Assembly: GCF_024112395.2 (NCBI RefSeq)
Contig: NZ_CP078013.2
Coordinates: 930,001-994,000 of the forward strand
Length of the DNA: 64,000 nt
Direction: 5' to 3'
DNA from: Pseudomonas pergaminensis
GTDB taxonomy: Bacteria; Pseudomonadota; Gammaproteobacteria; Pseudomonadales; Pseudomonadaceae
The notes under the pieces were generated by a model. The model was given only the letters and a program-made list of their open reading frames with translations, made no database searches and was not told where the DNA came from. Positions 1 to 8,238 of the stretch are shown piece after piece (within the stretch, counting starts at the first letter, position 1; each line of letters begins with the position of its first letter). The position numbers were made by a program, and so were the translations under genes.

Positions 1-670
1 CCCACCACGCTTTTTGCACGAACTCGGAAAGGGCGATGACCTGCAAGGTGAAGCCGGGCAGCGTGCCGTCCACCCCCGCAAACAGATTCTGGAACTGCGG
101 CACGACGTGGATCAACAGCACCCCAGTGACCAGGCTGGCGACCACCAGCACGGTGATCGGATAGGTCATGGCTTTTTTGATCCTGGCCTTTAGCTGCTCG
201 CTCTTTTCCCGGTGGATCGCCACGCGCTCCAGCAGGGTTTCAAGTGCTCCGGCCTGTTCGCCGGCGGCCACCAGGTTGCAGTACAGCGCGTCGAAATAAC
301 GAGGCTGTTTGCGCAGCGCCTCGGCAAGGCTGGTGCCGGCGGCGATCGCCTGTTTCAACCCTTGCACAAGCTCACGCACGGCGCGGTTGTCGAAGCCCTC
401 ACTGATGATATCGAAGGCCTGCAATAGAGGAATACCGGCCTTCAGCAGCGTGGCCAGTTGGCGAGTCAGCAGGGTGATGTCCGTCGATATTATCGAGGGT
501 GCCAGGCTCGGCAGCATTGGAGATTTCTGGCGCACATGGCCTGGGCTGATGCCCTGCTTGCGCAATTGGGCCTTCACCCAGGCAGGGTTGTGCCCGGTGG
601 TTTGCCCGGACACCCTGCGTCCTTTGCGGTTGATGCCTTCCCAGGCGTAGAGCGTTGAAGCGTTGTCCAT
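1..670 (-). CDS. pilC: Type IV pilus inner-membrane platform protein PilC (5' part only)
   Basis: The first 223 residues are visible and the C-terminal half lies beyond the window edge. PilC is the polytopic inner-membrane platform of the type IV pilus machine. The GspF/PilC fold is recognisable: an N-terminal soluble segment, then LTRQLATLLKAGIPLLQAF (about residues 58-76), the conserved LVAAGEQAGALE motif, and a first membrane helix around residues 165-185 (TYPITVLVVASLVTGVLLI). The start chosen is the ATG at 668-670 (MDNASTLYAWEGINRKG), which matches family N-termini. It is divergent from pilA across about 200 bp. That gap holds no pilB, which in P. aeruginosa lies between pilA and pilC. 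Confidence 0.93.
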   Translation of the reverse strand, partial: MDNASTLYAWEGINRKGRRVSGQTTGHNPAWVKAQLRKQGISPGHVRQKSPMLPSLAPSIISTDITLLTRQLATLLKAGIPLLQAFDIISEGFDNRAVRELVQGLKQAIAAGTSLAEALRKQPRYFDALYCNLVAAGEQAGALETLLERVAIHREKSEQLKARIKKAMTYPITVLVVASLVTGVLLIHVVPQFQNLFAGVDGTLPGFTLQVIALSEFVQKAWW

Positions 671-869
671 GTCATGGTTCCGCACAGAGGTCGTCGAAGC
701 TTTATAGCGTAGTCAGGTGACGGATTCGGACAGGCCGGCAGTGGCGGATAAAATGTCAGAATGTGCGTCTTGTGCGCGATTGACCGCCTGCGGATGAGTA
801 CACTGGCGCCGCTGCACAACACGGGGCGCAGGACGTGCCTTGTCATGAGTTCTATCCTGGAGAGTGAAT

Positions 870-1286
870 GTGATTCGTCAAAAAGGTTTTACCCTGATCG
901 AGCTGTTGATCGTCGTGGCAATCATCGGCATTTTGGCCACCATCGGCCTGCCCATGTACACCACCCACCAGGCCAAGGCCAAGTTCACTGCCGGCCTGGC
1001 TGAAATCACCGCGTTGAAGGCCGGGTACGAAGACACCCTCAACCAGGGCACTGTACCGACCCTGGCATTGATCGGCGGCACCAGCCCAACGGCCAACTGC
1101 AAGATCGATGTAGCAGGGGATGTTGCGACGGGCGCGGGCGCCATCAGTTGCGAAATACTCGACGCGCCGGCGCCGGTGCTGGGCAAGACCATCAGCCTGA
1201 CGCGCAATGCCACCACCGGTTGGAAATGCACCACCACCGCTGACGCAAAATATGTCGCTAAAGGCTGCGGCGCCGACGGGGCCTGA
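870..1286 (+). CDS. pilA: Type IV major pilin PilA
   Basis: Type IVa prepilin of 138 residues. The leader MIRQKG has six residues ending in Gly(-1), as required by the PilD peptidase. It is followed by the methylated Phe+1 and the hydrophobic helix FTLIELLIVVAIIGILATIG with Glu at +5. Four cysteines are present (77, 94, 120, 133). The last two, 13 apart near the C-terminus, fit the pilin disulfide loop. A GTG start at 870 is preferred over the in-frame GTG at 864: GGAG at 859-862 is 7 nt from 870 but only 1 nt from 864, and 870 gives the standard leader length. The upstream 200 bp show no convincing sigma-54 -24/-12 element with correct spacing. Confidence 0.95.
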   Translation: MIRQKGFTLIELLIVVAIIGILATIGLPMYTTHQAKAKFTAGLAEITALKAGYEDTLNQGTVPTLALIGGTSPTANCKIDVAGDVATGAGAISCEILDAPAPVLGKTISLTRNATTGWKCTTTADAKYVAKGCGADGA

Positions 1287-1321
1287 CGGCTAAACCACCC
1301 ACAGGGAAGATGAGGTGGCCG

Positions 1322-2722
1322 ATGTCGTTATCCGTACCGCAGCGCGGCAATGTTTTTCTGGTAGCAGTGATATGCCTGCTGGTCGTCGGGATTTGTGCGC
1401 CGTTCAGCGGGCATGATTTGCAGCGCGGCATGCAGATTGCCGTCGGGGTTTGCGCGGTGCTGTATGGGCTGTCGGTCCCTCGCATGCAACAGCTGCTGGA
1501 CCGCCCCACGGCGCTGGGCCTGGGACTGATTATCGGGTTGGGCCTGGTGTCATCGGTGCTGGCCCACCAGCCGCTGTGGGCGTTTGCCGAGGTGGCGTTG
1601 TTTGTCAGTGGCGGGGCAATTGCCGTGGCGTTTGCCTTGTTGCGTCGCCAGGGCGGTGAGCCGTTGGATCGCTACTTGATCATGCTGGTGGTGCTGCTGT
1701 GCCTGATCAAGTCGATTCAATATGTGTATGCGGGCACATTGGCGTTCATCAGCGCCGAACGAATCCTGGACCCGGACCTGTTGCTGTCCGGCTTTTCCAA
1801 CAAGCGATTCTATGGCCAATTCCAGACATTTACCTTGCCGCTGCTGGCACTTCCCTTACTGATCCCTACGCTTACCCGCTCGCTCAGGGCCGCTGTGTTT
1901 GCATTGCTGTGTGTGTGGTGGTTGATCGCGATTGGTGGCGGCACGCGCGGCACCTGGCTGGGCATGGGCGCGGCGACGCTGGTAGTGGCGTTGCTGGGCC
2001 CTTGGGGCCGGCGTTGGGTGGGTTGGCAAGTGGCCGCAGTGCTGGCTGGGCTGTTGCTGTATTGGCTGGTGTTTACGGTGCTGGCGGATTACCTCGGGAT
2101 CCAGATCCTCAATGGCGCCAGTGATCGTCTCACCACCTCCCTGTCCGGGCGCGGTCCGATCTGGTGGCAGGCCTGGCACATGCTCGTCGAGCGGCCATGG
2201 CTGGGCTTTGGGCCGATGCATTTTGCCGATATCGCCAATAAAATCGCCGCGCACCCCCACCAGGCCATCCTGCAATGGGCCAGTGAATGGGGTGTGCCAT
2301 CTACGTTGTGCGTTGCGGTGCTGGCGTGGCGGAGTGGTTGGGCCACGTTCGGCCTATTGCGGGAGCGTGCGCTGTGCTCTGAAACCGCGGACTTGCTGCG
2401 AATGTGCCTGTTTGCAGCGCTCGTCGGTGCGTTGGTGCAGTCCATGGTCGACGGTGTGATTGTGATGCCCAACTCTCAAGTGTGGCTGGCGCTGGTGGTG
2501 GGTTGGTTGATGGCGTTGCACCTGTGGAAAACCCCGGAGACGGCTGAGCTGCCGTTAGCCTGGGGCGCGTGGAAAACGCTGAGTGTACTGGCCGTTGGTC
2601 TGCTGGTTTTTATCGCCGTGCGCGATGTGCCGCATATCCAGCAAGCCCAGCAGCAGTACCTGGACAGCCATGCCAACTTGCTGCAACCGCGCTTCTGGGC
2701 CCAGGGTGTGATTGCCCGGTGA
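1322..2722 (+). CDS. O-antigen ligase / pilin glycosyltransferase-like membrane protein (TfpO/PilO or PglL type)
   Basis: A polytopic protein of 466 residues with about 11 hydrophobic helices and a large periplasmic loop (about residues 240-330) of Wzy/WaaL/PglL type. It contains GRGPIWWQAWHMLVERPWLG and then the HPHQAILQWASEWG motif, whose histidines are typical of this superfamily. Lying directly after pilA and before tRNA-Thr is the position of tfpO (pilO) in P. aeruginosa group I strains, so a role in pilin O-glycosylation is inferred. However, PilA here ends in Ala, not the C-terminal Ser used in that system. The ATG at 1322 is preferred over 1310 because GAGGT at 1312-1316 lies about 6 nt upstream of it. 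An O-antigen polymerase or ligase with another acceptor cannot be excluded. Confidence 0.78.
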   Translation: MSLSVPQRGNVFLVAVICLLVVGICAPFSGHDLQRGMQIAVGVCAVLYGLSVPRMQQLLDRPTALGLGLIIGLGLVSSVLAHQPLWAFAEVALFVSGGAIAVAFALLRRQGGEPLDRYLIMLVVLLCLIKSIQYVYAGTLAFISAERILDPDLLLSGFSNKRFYGQFQTFTLPLLALPLLIPTLTRSLRAAVFALLCVWWLIAIGGGTRGTWLGMGAATLVVALLGPWGRRWVGWQVAAVLAGLLLYWLVFTVLADYLGIQILNGASDRLTTSLSGRGPIWWQAWHMLVERPWLGFGPMHFADIANKIAAHPHQAILQWASEWGVPSTLCVAVLAWRSGWATFGLLRERALCSETADLLRMCLFAALVGALVQSMVDGVIVMPNSQVWLALVVGWLMALHLWKTPETAELPLAWGAWKTLSVLAVGLLVFIAVRDVPHIQQAQQQYLDSHANLLQPRFWAQGVIAR

Positions 2723-2770
2723 CGGCGGCAAGTTGCCGGACTCCCCATGCGGTGCTAGCTTTAGCCCACC

Positions 2771-2846
2771 GCCCGTGTAGCTCAGCCGGTAGAGCAGCGC
2801 ACTCGTAACGCGAAGGTCGCAGGTTCGATTCCTGTCTCGGGCACAA
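2771..2846 (+). tRNA. tRNA-Thr (anticodon CGT), without an encoded CCA end
   Basis: A 73-nt cloverleaf runs from 2771 to discriminator A at 2843. It has a D arm GCTC/GAGC, an anticodon loop CTCGTAA with anticodon CGT (codon ACG), and a T loop TTCGATT. It resembles E. coli thrW. Oddities seen directly: a T6-T67 mismatch in the acceptor stem, an A31-C39 mismatch closing the anticodon loop, and 3' bases CAA (2844-2846) in place of CCA. Pseudomonas tRNA genes normally encode CCA, so this copy may need CCA addition or may be decaying. The pilin cluster / tRNA-Thr arrangement is the same as in P. aeruginosa. Confidence 0.88.
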
Positions 2847-3003
2847 AGGCAACAAAGGCGTCACCGTTTTCAAAGGCACTGTTTTCAGTTGATCCCAGAA
2901 TGGTTCTGAAGGCCAGACGAGCCGGCATGTGAGCCTGCTCTTTTGTATCTGCGCAACCTTGATGACCCAGATGCATCCCCATTCCTCGATCTAAGAGAAC
3001 AAC

Positions 3004-3309
3004 ATGACCACGACTGAAATGACCCAGGAAGTTCGGCATCAAGCAGCCCTCGAGAAATACCTCGCGGAGTCGCCGCAGCTCAGAGAAGAGATCAAGGACC
3101 TGAGCGCCGATGATCAGCGCGACCAGATCCAGTGGGCATTCGAGGACGAGGCCGAGAGCCAGGGCTATCAGCCCTGGGAGCTGACCCTCAAGTACACCTC
3201 GACACCGGAAGAATTCGAAGCAGCACGGCTGGCCTTGCACAAAGAGGCGGCCGAGGTGCTGGGTGTTGAATGGGAAGAGTATTGCGAGATGAACGACCTG
3301 GTCGTTTAA
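3004..3309 (+). CDS. Small conserved Pseudomonas protein, DUF6388-like
   Basis: A soluble, acidic, mostly helical protein of 101 residues (start MTTTEMTQEVRHQAALEKYL) with no signal peptide or membrane segment. The pattern RHQAALEKYLAESPQLREEI and WEEYCEMNDLV resembles the DUF6388 family of pseudomonads, recalled rather than searched. The function is unknown. The ATG at 3004 follows a purine-rich AAGAGA at a usable distance. It lies alone between tRNA-Thr and the convergent nadC, with a REP palindrome immediately after its stop that probably serves as the transcript end. Confidence 0.72.
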   Translation: MTTTEMTQEVRHQAALEKYLAESPQLREEIKDLSADDQRDQIQWAFEDEAESQGYQPWELTLKYTSTPEEFEAARLALHKEAAEVLGVEWEEYCEMNDLVV

Positions 3310-3317
3310 ACACTCAT

Positions 3318-3345
3318 TGTAGGAGCCGGCAAGCCGGCTCCTACA
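3318..3345. repeat. REP palindrome (class tgtaggagccggc)
   Basis: A perfect 28-bp inverted repeat, two 13-nt arms around AA, lies between the convergent ends of the DUF6388-like gene and nadC. Near-identical copies lie at 18343, 26676 and 34073, and a paired version at 19992-20078. It can fold into a stable stem on either strand and may end both transcripts. Confidence 0.9.
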
Positions 3346-3352
3346 AATCATC

Positions 3353-4201
3353 TTAGATGCTAAGCCGCATCGACAAATCCACCGCCTTCACATCCTTGGT
3401 CATCGCGCCAATCGAAATGTAGTCCACCCCGGTCTCGGCAATGGGCAGCAGGGTGCTTTCATTGATCCCGCCGCTGGCTTCCAGCTTGGCCTTGCCGCCG
3501 TTCAGGCGCACGGCTTCACGCATATCTTCCAGGCTCAGCTCGTCGAGCATGATGATATCGGCGCCTGCCGCCAGGGCTTCGTGCAGTTCCTCCAGGCTTT
3601 CCACTTCGATTTCCACCGGCTTGCCGGGTGCGATCTTGTGGGCGGCTGTGATCGCCTGGGCAATGCCACCACAGGCAGCGATGTGGTTTTCCTTGATCAG
3701 GAACGCGTCGTAAAGACCGATTCGGTGGTTGTGGCAGCCGCCGCAGGTGACCGCGTACTTCTGCGCCAGGCGCAGGCCCGGCAGCGTCTTGCGGGTATCC
3801 AGCAGCTTGACCTGGGTGCTGGCGACAAAATCCGCCAGGAATTGGGCGCGGGTCGCGACTCCGGACAGCAACTGCAGGAAGTTCAGCGCGCAGCGTTCGC
3901 CGCTGAGCAGCGAGCGCGCCGGGCCTTCAAGGTGGAACAGCGCCTGGTTAGGGTTGACGCGCTCACCGTCGGCCACCTGCCAATGCACGGCGACCCTGGG
4001 GTCCAATTGGCGAAACACGGCATCGACCCAGGCTGTGCCGGCGATCACTGCAGCGTCACGCGTAATGATGGTGGCCGTCGCCAGCCGCTCGGCGGGGATC
4101 AACTGCGCAGTGATGTCGCCGCTGCCGATGTCTTCCAGCAGTGCGCGGCGCACGTTGGCTTCGATTTCGGCGGTAAGGTCGGCAAGACGGAGATTCGGCA
4201 T
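3353..4201 (-). CDS. nadC: Quinolinate phosphoribosyltransferase (decarboxylating)
   Basis: NadC joins quinolinate and PRPP to give nicotinate mononucleotide, CO2 and PPi in de novo NAD synthesis. The 282-residue product is of normal length. Family motifs seen: [14 protein letters not shown] near the N-terminus, [19 protein letters not shown] with the active-site Arg and Lys, [27 protein letters not shown], and the C-terminal barrel end [11 protein letters not shown] with GVDYISIGA. The start at 4201 (MPNLRLADL) follows GGAG at about 7 nt; a longer in-frame extension to 4267 lacks homologous sequence. It is divergent from the DUF1631 gene. Confidence 0.97.
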   Translation of the reverse strand: MPNLRLADLTAEIEANVRRALLEDIGSGDITAQLIPAERLATATIITRDAAVIAGTAWVDAVFRQLDPRVAVHWQVADGERVNPNQALFHLEGPARSLLSGERCALNFLQLLSGVATRAQFLADFVASTQVKLLDTRKTLPGLRLAQKYAVTCGGCHNHRIGLYDAFLIKENHIAACGGIAQAITAAHKIAPGKPVEIEVESLEELHEALAAGADIIMLDELSLEDMREAVRLNGGKAKLEASGGINESTLLPIAETGVDYISIGAMTKDVKAVDLSMRLSI

Positions 4202-4392
4202 AACAGGCTCCACATACAAAGTGTCCCGATTATAGGGGCAGTGTGCGTTCGAACCCAGGCTCGGCACTCATTTACCGCGCAATGCCAGAGTTTGCTGGCG
4301 CAACCCCCCTCATTTGCAAGATAATCTCGCGCCTTGCAATTGGCGTCATAGCTTTGACGTTCAGACCAGTACCGCCGTTTCAGGAGGCCAGG

Positions 4393-6543
4393 ATGCACAA
4401 TGACGGAAAGGTGGTGCCAATCAATCGGGCACAAGCCACGCCATCGCCACTCGCCCGACTGCCGGTGGTGTTGCTGCAGGTCCGCGATAAAGCGGCGCAA
4501 CAGTTGCAGCAAGGGTTGCAGGACCTATTCGATAACGCTGACGACACGTTGTTCGAGATGGCCGACAAGGCGCGCAACAACCTGGACCACCATATTTTCT
4601 TTGAAGCCATGCGCGACCTGCGCCTCAAGCGCAAGAATTTCGAACGCGTGTTCATGGAGCGTCTGTTCGAAGCCTTCGCCAGCCTGGGCCATGCGGGGCG
4701 GGGCGAGTTGCAGCTGGTGCCGGTGGTGTCCTATGAGGCCGCACCGGGTTCATCCAAGGATGACCTCGAAAAAGCGGTGGCGCTGGACGCCATGCTGGGC
4801 CGGGTGCGGCACCGCGACGGTCTGGCCCTGGCGCAACTCACGGCGCGTTTGAGCGTGTTGCTCGGCAACCGCCTGGACGATCGTGAGAACCCCCTGGGAC
4901 CTGCGCTGCTCTGTGAGTTTTTCCTGCGGGCGGGGCGCAGTCTGGGCGTGGAGATCCGCGTCAAACTGATCATGCTCAAGCTGTTTGAAAAATACGTGCT
5001 CAGCGATGCCGACCAACTCTACGGCGAAGCCAATCAACTGCTGGTGGCAACGGGCGTATTACCCGAACTCAAGGCCATACCGTCCCGCCGCCCTGAAGGG
5101 CGTGCGGACCGTGAACATGCGCAAGCAGCAAGCTTGCCGGCTGCCGACCTGCCCGTCGACGAAAATGGCCAGGAAGCGTTCGCTGCGCTCCAACAGCTGC
5201 TTACGGCGGTGCGTGGCAGCGTGGCGCCGACGCTCGAGGCCAGCGCCGAGCCCTTGCCCATTTCCACCCGTGACCTGCTGCGCCTGCTCTCTCACTTGCA
5301 GCAGTACGTGCCGGAGCCCGAGGCCGAAGACGACTTCGACCTGCGTAGCCAGCTTGAACAGTTGCTCACCCGCCTTAGCGTCAAGAGTGGCAAGTCGCGG
5401 GTGGTGGAGGGCGCGGACGAAGACGTAATCAATCTGGTCGCGCTGCTGTTCGAGTTCATCCTTAACGACCGCGCCGTGCCGGATGCCTTCAAGGCCTTGA
5501 TCGGTCGCTTGCAGATCCCAATGCTCAAAGTGGCGTTGCTGGACAAGAGCTTTTTCAGTCGCGCCAGCCACCCGGCGCGGCGCCTGCTCAACGAAATCGC
5601 GGCCGCTGCCCTGGGCAGCAGCCCCAGCGAAGACTACCAGCGCGACCACCTCTACCTGCGCATCGAGCAGGTCGTGCAGCGCCTGCTCAACGAGTTTGTC
5701 GAAGACCCGGCGATTTTTTCCCAGTTGCTCGCCGAGTTCAGCGCGTTTACCGCCGATGAGCGGCGTCGCAGTGAGTTGCTTGAACAACACACCCGAGATG
5801 CCGAAGCCGGGCGCGTACGCACCGAAGTTGTTCGCCAGCGTGTGGCGGATGTCATGAATAAGCGATTGCTGGGCAAGGTCCTGCCACGTCCGGTCGTGCA
5901 GTTCCTGCAGCAAGCCTGGAGCCAGGTGCTGTTGCTGGCCAGTCTCAAGCACGGCGAGCAGTCTGTGCAGTGGCAGGCGGCGCTGCGTACCATGGATGAG
6001 TTGATCTGGAGTGTGGGTCTGCAGCAAGACACCGAGGCCGGGCGCCATTTGCTGGAGCAACTGCCGGGCCTGCTCAAGGCGTTGCGCGACGGTCTGACCA
6101 GCGCCGCGTTCGATCCCTTCAGCACGCGCGAATTCTTTGTGCGCTTGCAGGCCCTGCATGTCCAGGCACCTGAAGGCGTCGATGAGTGGGGCGAGGTGCG
6201 CGAGCCGTTTGTACTGAGCGCGGCGTCACCGGACGCCATCATCGACCTGCCGGACAACGACCCCGACCTGCTCAAGGCTCATCAACTCAAGGTGGGCAGT
6301 TGGGTGGTCTTCCAGGAAGGCGACGCCCATACGCTGCGGTGCAAGCTGACGGCGATCATGGCGCCGGCCAATGCCTATGTGTTCACCAGTCGCACGGGGC
6401 TCAAAGTCTTGGAGAAGAGCGCCGGCCAACTGGCTTTGGCGTTCAAGCGTGGTGCGCTGCATACCCTGGATGACGGACCGCTGTTCGAGCGCGCGCTGGC
6501 CGCGGTGGTGGGCGAGCTGCGTCAACTCAATCGCGGCAAGTGA
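4393..6543 (+). CDS. DUF1631 family protein
   Basis: A large soluble protein of 716 residues with no signal peptide, largely helical. The conserved N-terminal block NADDTLFEMADKARNNLDHH and the C-terminal block LKVGSWVVFQEGDAHTLRCK followed by YVFTSRTGLKVLEKS identify DUF1631. The C-terminal 90 residues look like a small beta-barrel of PilZ-like character, which is an inference. The biochemical role is not established. Start ATG 4393 (MHNDGKVVPINRA) has AGGAGG 5 nt upstream. The neighbourhood nadC / DUF1631 / ampD / ampE matches, as I recall, the P. aeruginosa order. Confidence 0.85.
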   Translation: MHNDGKVVPINRAQATPSPLARLPVVLLQVRDKAAQQLQQGLQDLFDNADDTLFEMADKARNNLDHHIFFEAMRDLRLKRKNFERVFMERLFEAFASLGHAGRGELQLVPVVSYEAAPGSSKDDLEKAVALDAMLGRVRHRDGLALAQLTARLSVLLGNRLDDRENPLGPALLCEFFLRAGRSLGVEIRVKLIMLKLFEKYVLSDADQLYGEANQLLVATGVLPELKAIPSRRPEGRADREHAQAASLPAADLPVDENGQEAFAALQQLLTAVRGSVAPTLEASAEPLPISTRDLLRLLSHLQQYVPEPEAEDDFDLRSQLEQLLTRLSVKSGKSRVVEGADEDVINLVALLFEFILNDRAVPDAFKALIGRLQIPMLKVALLDKSFFSRASHPARRLLNEIAAAALGSSPSEDYQRDHLYLRIEQVVQRLLNEFVEDPAIFSQLLAEFSAFTADERRRSELLEQHTRDAEAGRVRTEVVRQRVADVMNKRLLGKVLPRPVVQFLQQAWSQVLLLASLKHGEQSVQWQAALRTMDELIWSVGLQQDTEAGRHLLEQLPGLLKALRDGLTSAAFDPFSTREFFVRLQALHVQAPEGVDEWGEVREPFVLSAASPDAIIDLPDNDPDLLKAHQLKVGSWVVFQEGDAHTLRCKLTAIMAPANAYVFTSRTGLKVLEKSAGQLALAFKRGALHTLDDGPLFERALAAVVGELRQLNRGK

Positions 6544-6604
6544 TCGCAACCTGAGGGTCTAACGCGGCATACTGGTCACACTTTGTCTCGTTCAAGGAAC
6601 CTGT

Positions 6605-7168
6605 ATGCAGTTGGACCCCGCCAGCGGTTGGTGCGAGGGCATCCGCCATTGCCCTTCGCCCAACTTCAACGAGCGCCCCGCAGGCGAAATTTCACTGTTG
6701 GTGGTGCATAACATCAGCCTGCCACCGGCGCAGTTTGCCACGGGCAAAGTGCAGGAATTTTTCCAGAATCGCCTGGATGTCACGGAGCATCCCTACTTTG
6801 AAGGGATTGCCGACCTACGGGTGTCTGCGCATTTTCTGATTGAACGCGATGGCGCGGTGACGCAGTTTGTGTCCTGTCTTGATCGGGCCTGGCATGCCGG
6901 GATCTCGCAGTTCGAGGGGCGGGACACCTGCAATGACTTTTCCCTGGGGGTAGAGCTGGAGGGCACGGATGATCAGCCGTTCACGGATGCCCAATATGCG
7001 TCCCTGACCGATCTGACCCGCCAACTGCTGGCGGCTTACCCAGGTATCACGCCCCAGCGCATTTGTGGTCACAGCGATATCGCGCCGGGACGCAAGACCG
7101 ATCCTGGCCCCGCTTTTGATTGGGCGCGCTTTCGCAGCGCCCTGCAGCATGGAGGACAAGCACGATGA
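6605..7168 (+). CDS. ampD: 1,6-anhydro-N-acetylmuramyl-L-alanine amidase AmpD
   Basis: A cytoplasmic zinc amidase of 187 residues that cleaves the stem peptide from anhydro-MurNAc during murein recycling. Its loss raises AmpR-activating muropeptides and hence AmpC beta-lactamase. Predicted zinc ligands are His35 (LLVVHNIS), His156 and Asp166 (ICGHSDIAPGRKTDPGPAFDW). Catalytic Glu117 (VELEG) and Lys164 are present. No signal peptide is present, as expected for the cytoplasmic paralogue and unlike AmiD-type homologues. Its last four bases overlap the ampE start (ATGA), so the two are translationally coupled. Confidence 0.96.
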   Translation: MQLDPASGWCEGIRHCPSPNFNERPAGEISLLVVHNISLPPAQFATGKVQEFFQNRLDVTEHPYFEGIADLRVSAHFLIERDGAVTQFVSCLDRAWHAGISQFEGRDTCNDFSLGVELEGTDDQPFTDAQYASLTDLTRQLLAAYPGITPQRICGHSDIAPGRKTDPGPAFDWARFRSALQHGGQAR

Positions 7169-8001
7169 GTTTCCTGGTGTTGGTGCTGGCCGTATGGATC
7201 GAGAAGTTCTCGGCCCTGCGCCAGCGTTTGCAACGTGATGGCGGTTGGCTGCGCGAACTGGCCAAGCTGGAATCGAGCCCGCGCATGGGCAAGCAGCCTT
7301 GGCTGATTCTGACCCTGCTGGTGTTGTTGCCGGTGGCCTTGCTGGCGTTGTTGCTGCTGGTGCTGGAGCCGGTGGCCTACGGATTGCTGGCGCTGCCGGT
7401 GCACCTGTTGATCGTCATCTACAGCCTGGGCCGCGGTGACCTGCTCGCCGGGCTCGGTCCATTTCGGGATGCCTGGCGGCGGGGCGACCTGCAGGCCGCC
7501 GAACATGTGGCCGAACGTGACCTGAGCCTGAGCGCCGAGAGTGGCGAGCAATTGCTGGAGCGCGTGCAGGGTCATTTGTTGTGGCAGGCCTACCAGAGCT
7601 TTTTCGCGGTGATTTTCTGGTACTTCCTGCTGGGCCCGGTTGCCGCGCTGGCTTATCGCCTGCTCGCACTGGCCAGTGAACACAGCAAGAACCCACTGGT
7701 GGCCGAGCGTGCGGGCCAATTGCGCCACGCGTTTGACTGGCTGCCGGTACGCTTGCTGGCGGCCAGCTTTGCCTTGGTGGGCAACTTCGTCGCGGTTGGT
7801 CGTGTGATGCTGCATGAACTGTTGAGTTGGGACATCAGTGCCGCCGAGTTGGTGGAGAAAGTCGGCCTGGTTGCCGCCGAAATCCCGCCGCCGGCGGTAG
7901 GCCCCGACGGCATCAATAGCCTCGACCGGCTCTGGGAACTGCTGCTGCGCGCGGCGGTGCTGTGGTATGCCGGGTTTGCGATCTGGACCGTGCTGCCCTG
8001 A
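7165..8001 (+). CDS. ampE: Regulatory signalling modulator protein AmpE
   Basis: An inner-membrane protein of 278 residues, encoded directly after ampD with an ATGA overlap and GGAGG at 7151-7155. Hydrophobic helices lie near residues 44-66 (LILTLLVLLPVALLALLLL), 66-88, about 140-163, about 190-215, and at the C-terminus (LLRAAVLWYAGFAIWTVLP). The N-terminus MSFLVLVLAVWIEKFSALR matches AmpE. The family accompanies AmpD in beta-lactamase induction and peptidoglycan recycling, but its activity is poorly defined. A longer in-frame start at 7120 would lie inside ampD and is not used. Confidence 0.94.
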   Translation: MSFLVLVLAVWIEKFSALRQRLQRDGGWLRELAKLESSPRMGKQPWLILTLLVLLPVALLALLLLVLEPVAYGLLALPVHLLIVIYSLGRGDLLAGLGPFRDAWRRGDLQAAEHVAERDLSLSAESGEQLLERVQGHLLWQAYQSFFAVIFWYFLLGPVAALAYRLLALASEHSKNPLVAERAGQLRHAFDWLPVRLLAASFALVGNFVAVGRVMLHELLSWDISAAELVEKVGLVAAEIPPPAVGPDGINSLDRLWELLLRAAVLWYAGFAIWTVLP

Positions 8002-8020
8002 CTGCGAACAAGGTCAAAAA

Positions 8021-8111
8021 ATGTGGGAGCGGGCTTGCTCGCGAATGCGGTATATCAGTCGATGAGTCTTTGACTGACACACTGCATTCGCGAGCAAGCC
8101 CGCTCCCACAT
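8021..8111. repeat. REPIN: two inverted REP sequences of the gtgggagcgggcttgctcgc class
   Basis: Two long arms in opposite orientation (8021-8047 and 8086-8111) flank about 38 bp containing a smaller imperfect stem. The unit folds into one long hairpin and lies just after ampE. A copy with the same arms is at 28522-28613. This is the standard doublet form of REP elements in fluorescent pseudomonads. Confidence 0.9.
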
Positions 8112-8238
8112 TTGTTTTTGCCGCGCCCTTCCTGTCGTTAACCTTAAGTTACAAAACTCTCTGTCAAATTGAGCTATACAGATGCTGGCTAACTGCCGCC
8201 CTGCGCCTCAATAAAAATAAAAGAAAGGGAGTTCACCT

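Noticed and set aside
671..869. Possible sigma-54 promoter for pilA (TGGCGCCGCTGCA near 804)
   Set aside because: GG and GC elements are 3 nt too close for a -24/-12 promoter.
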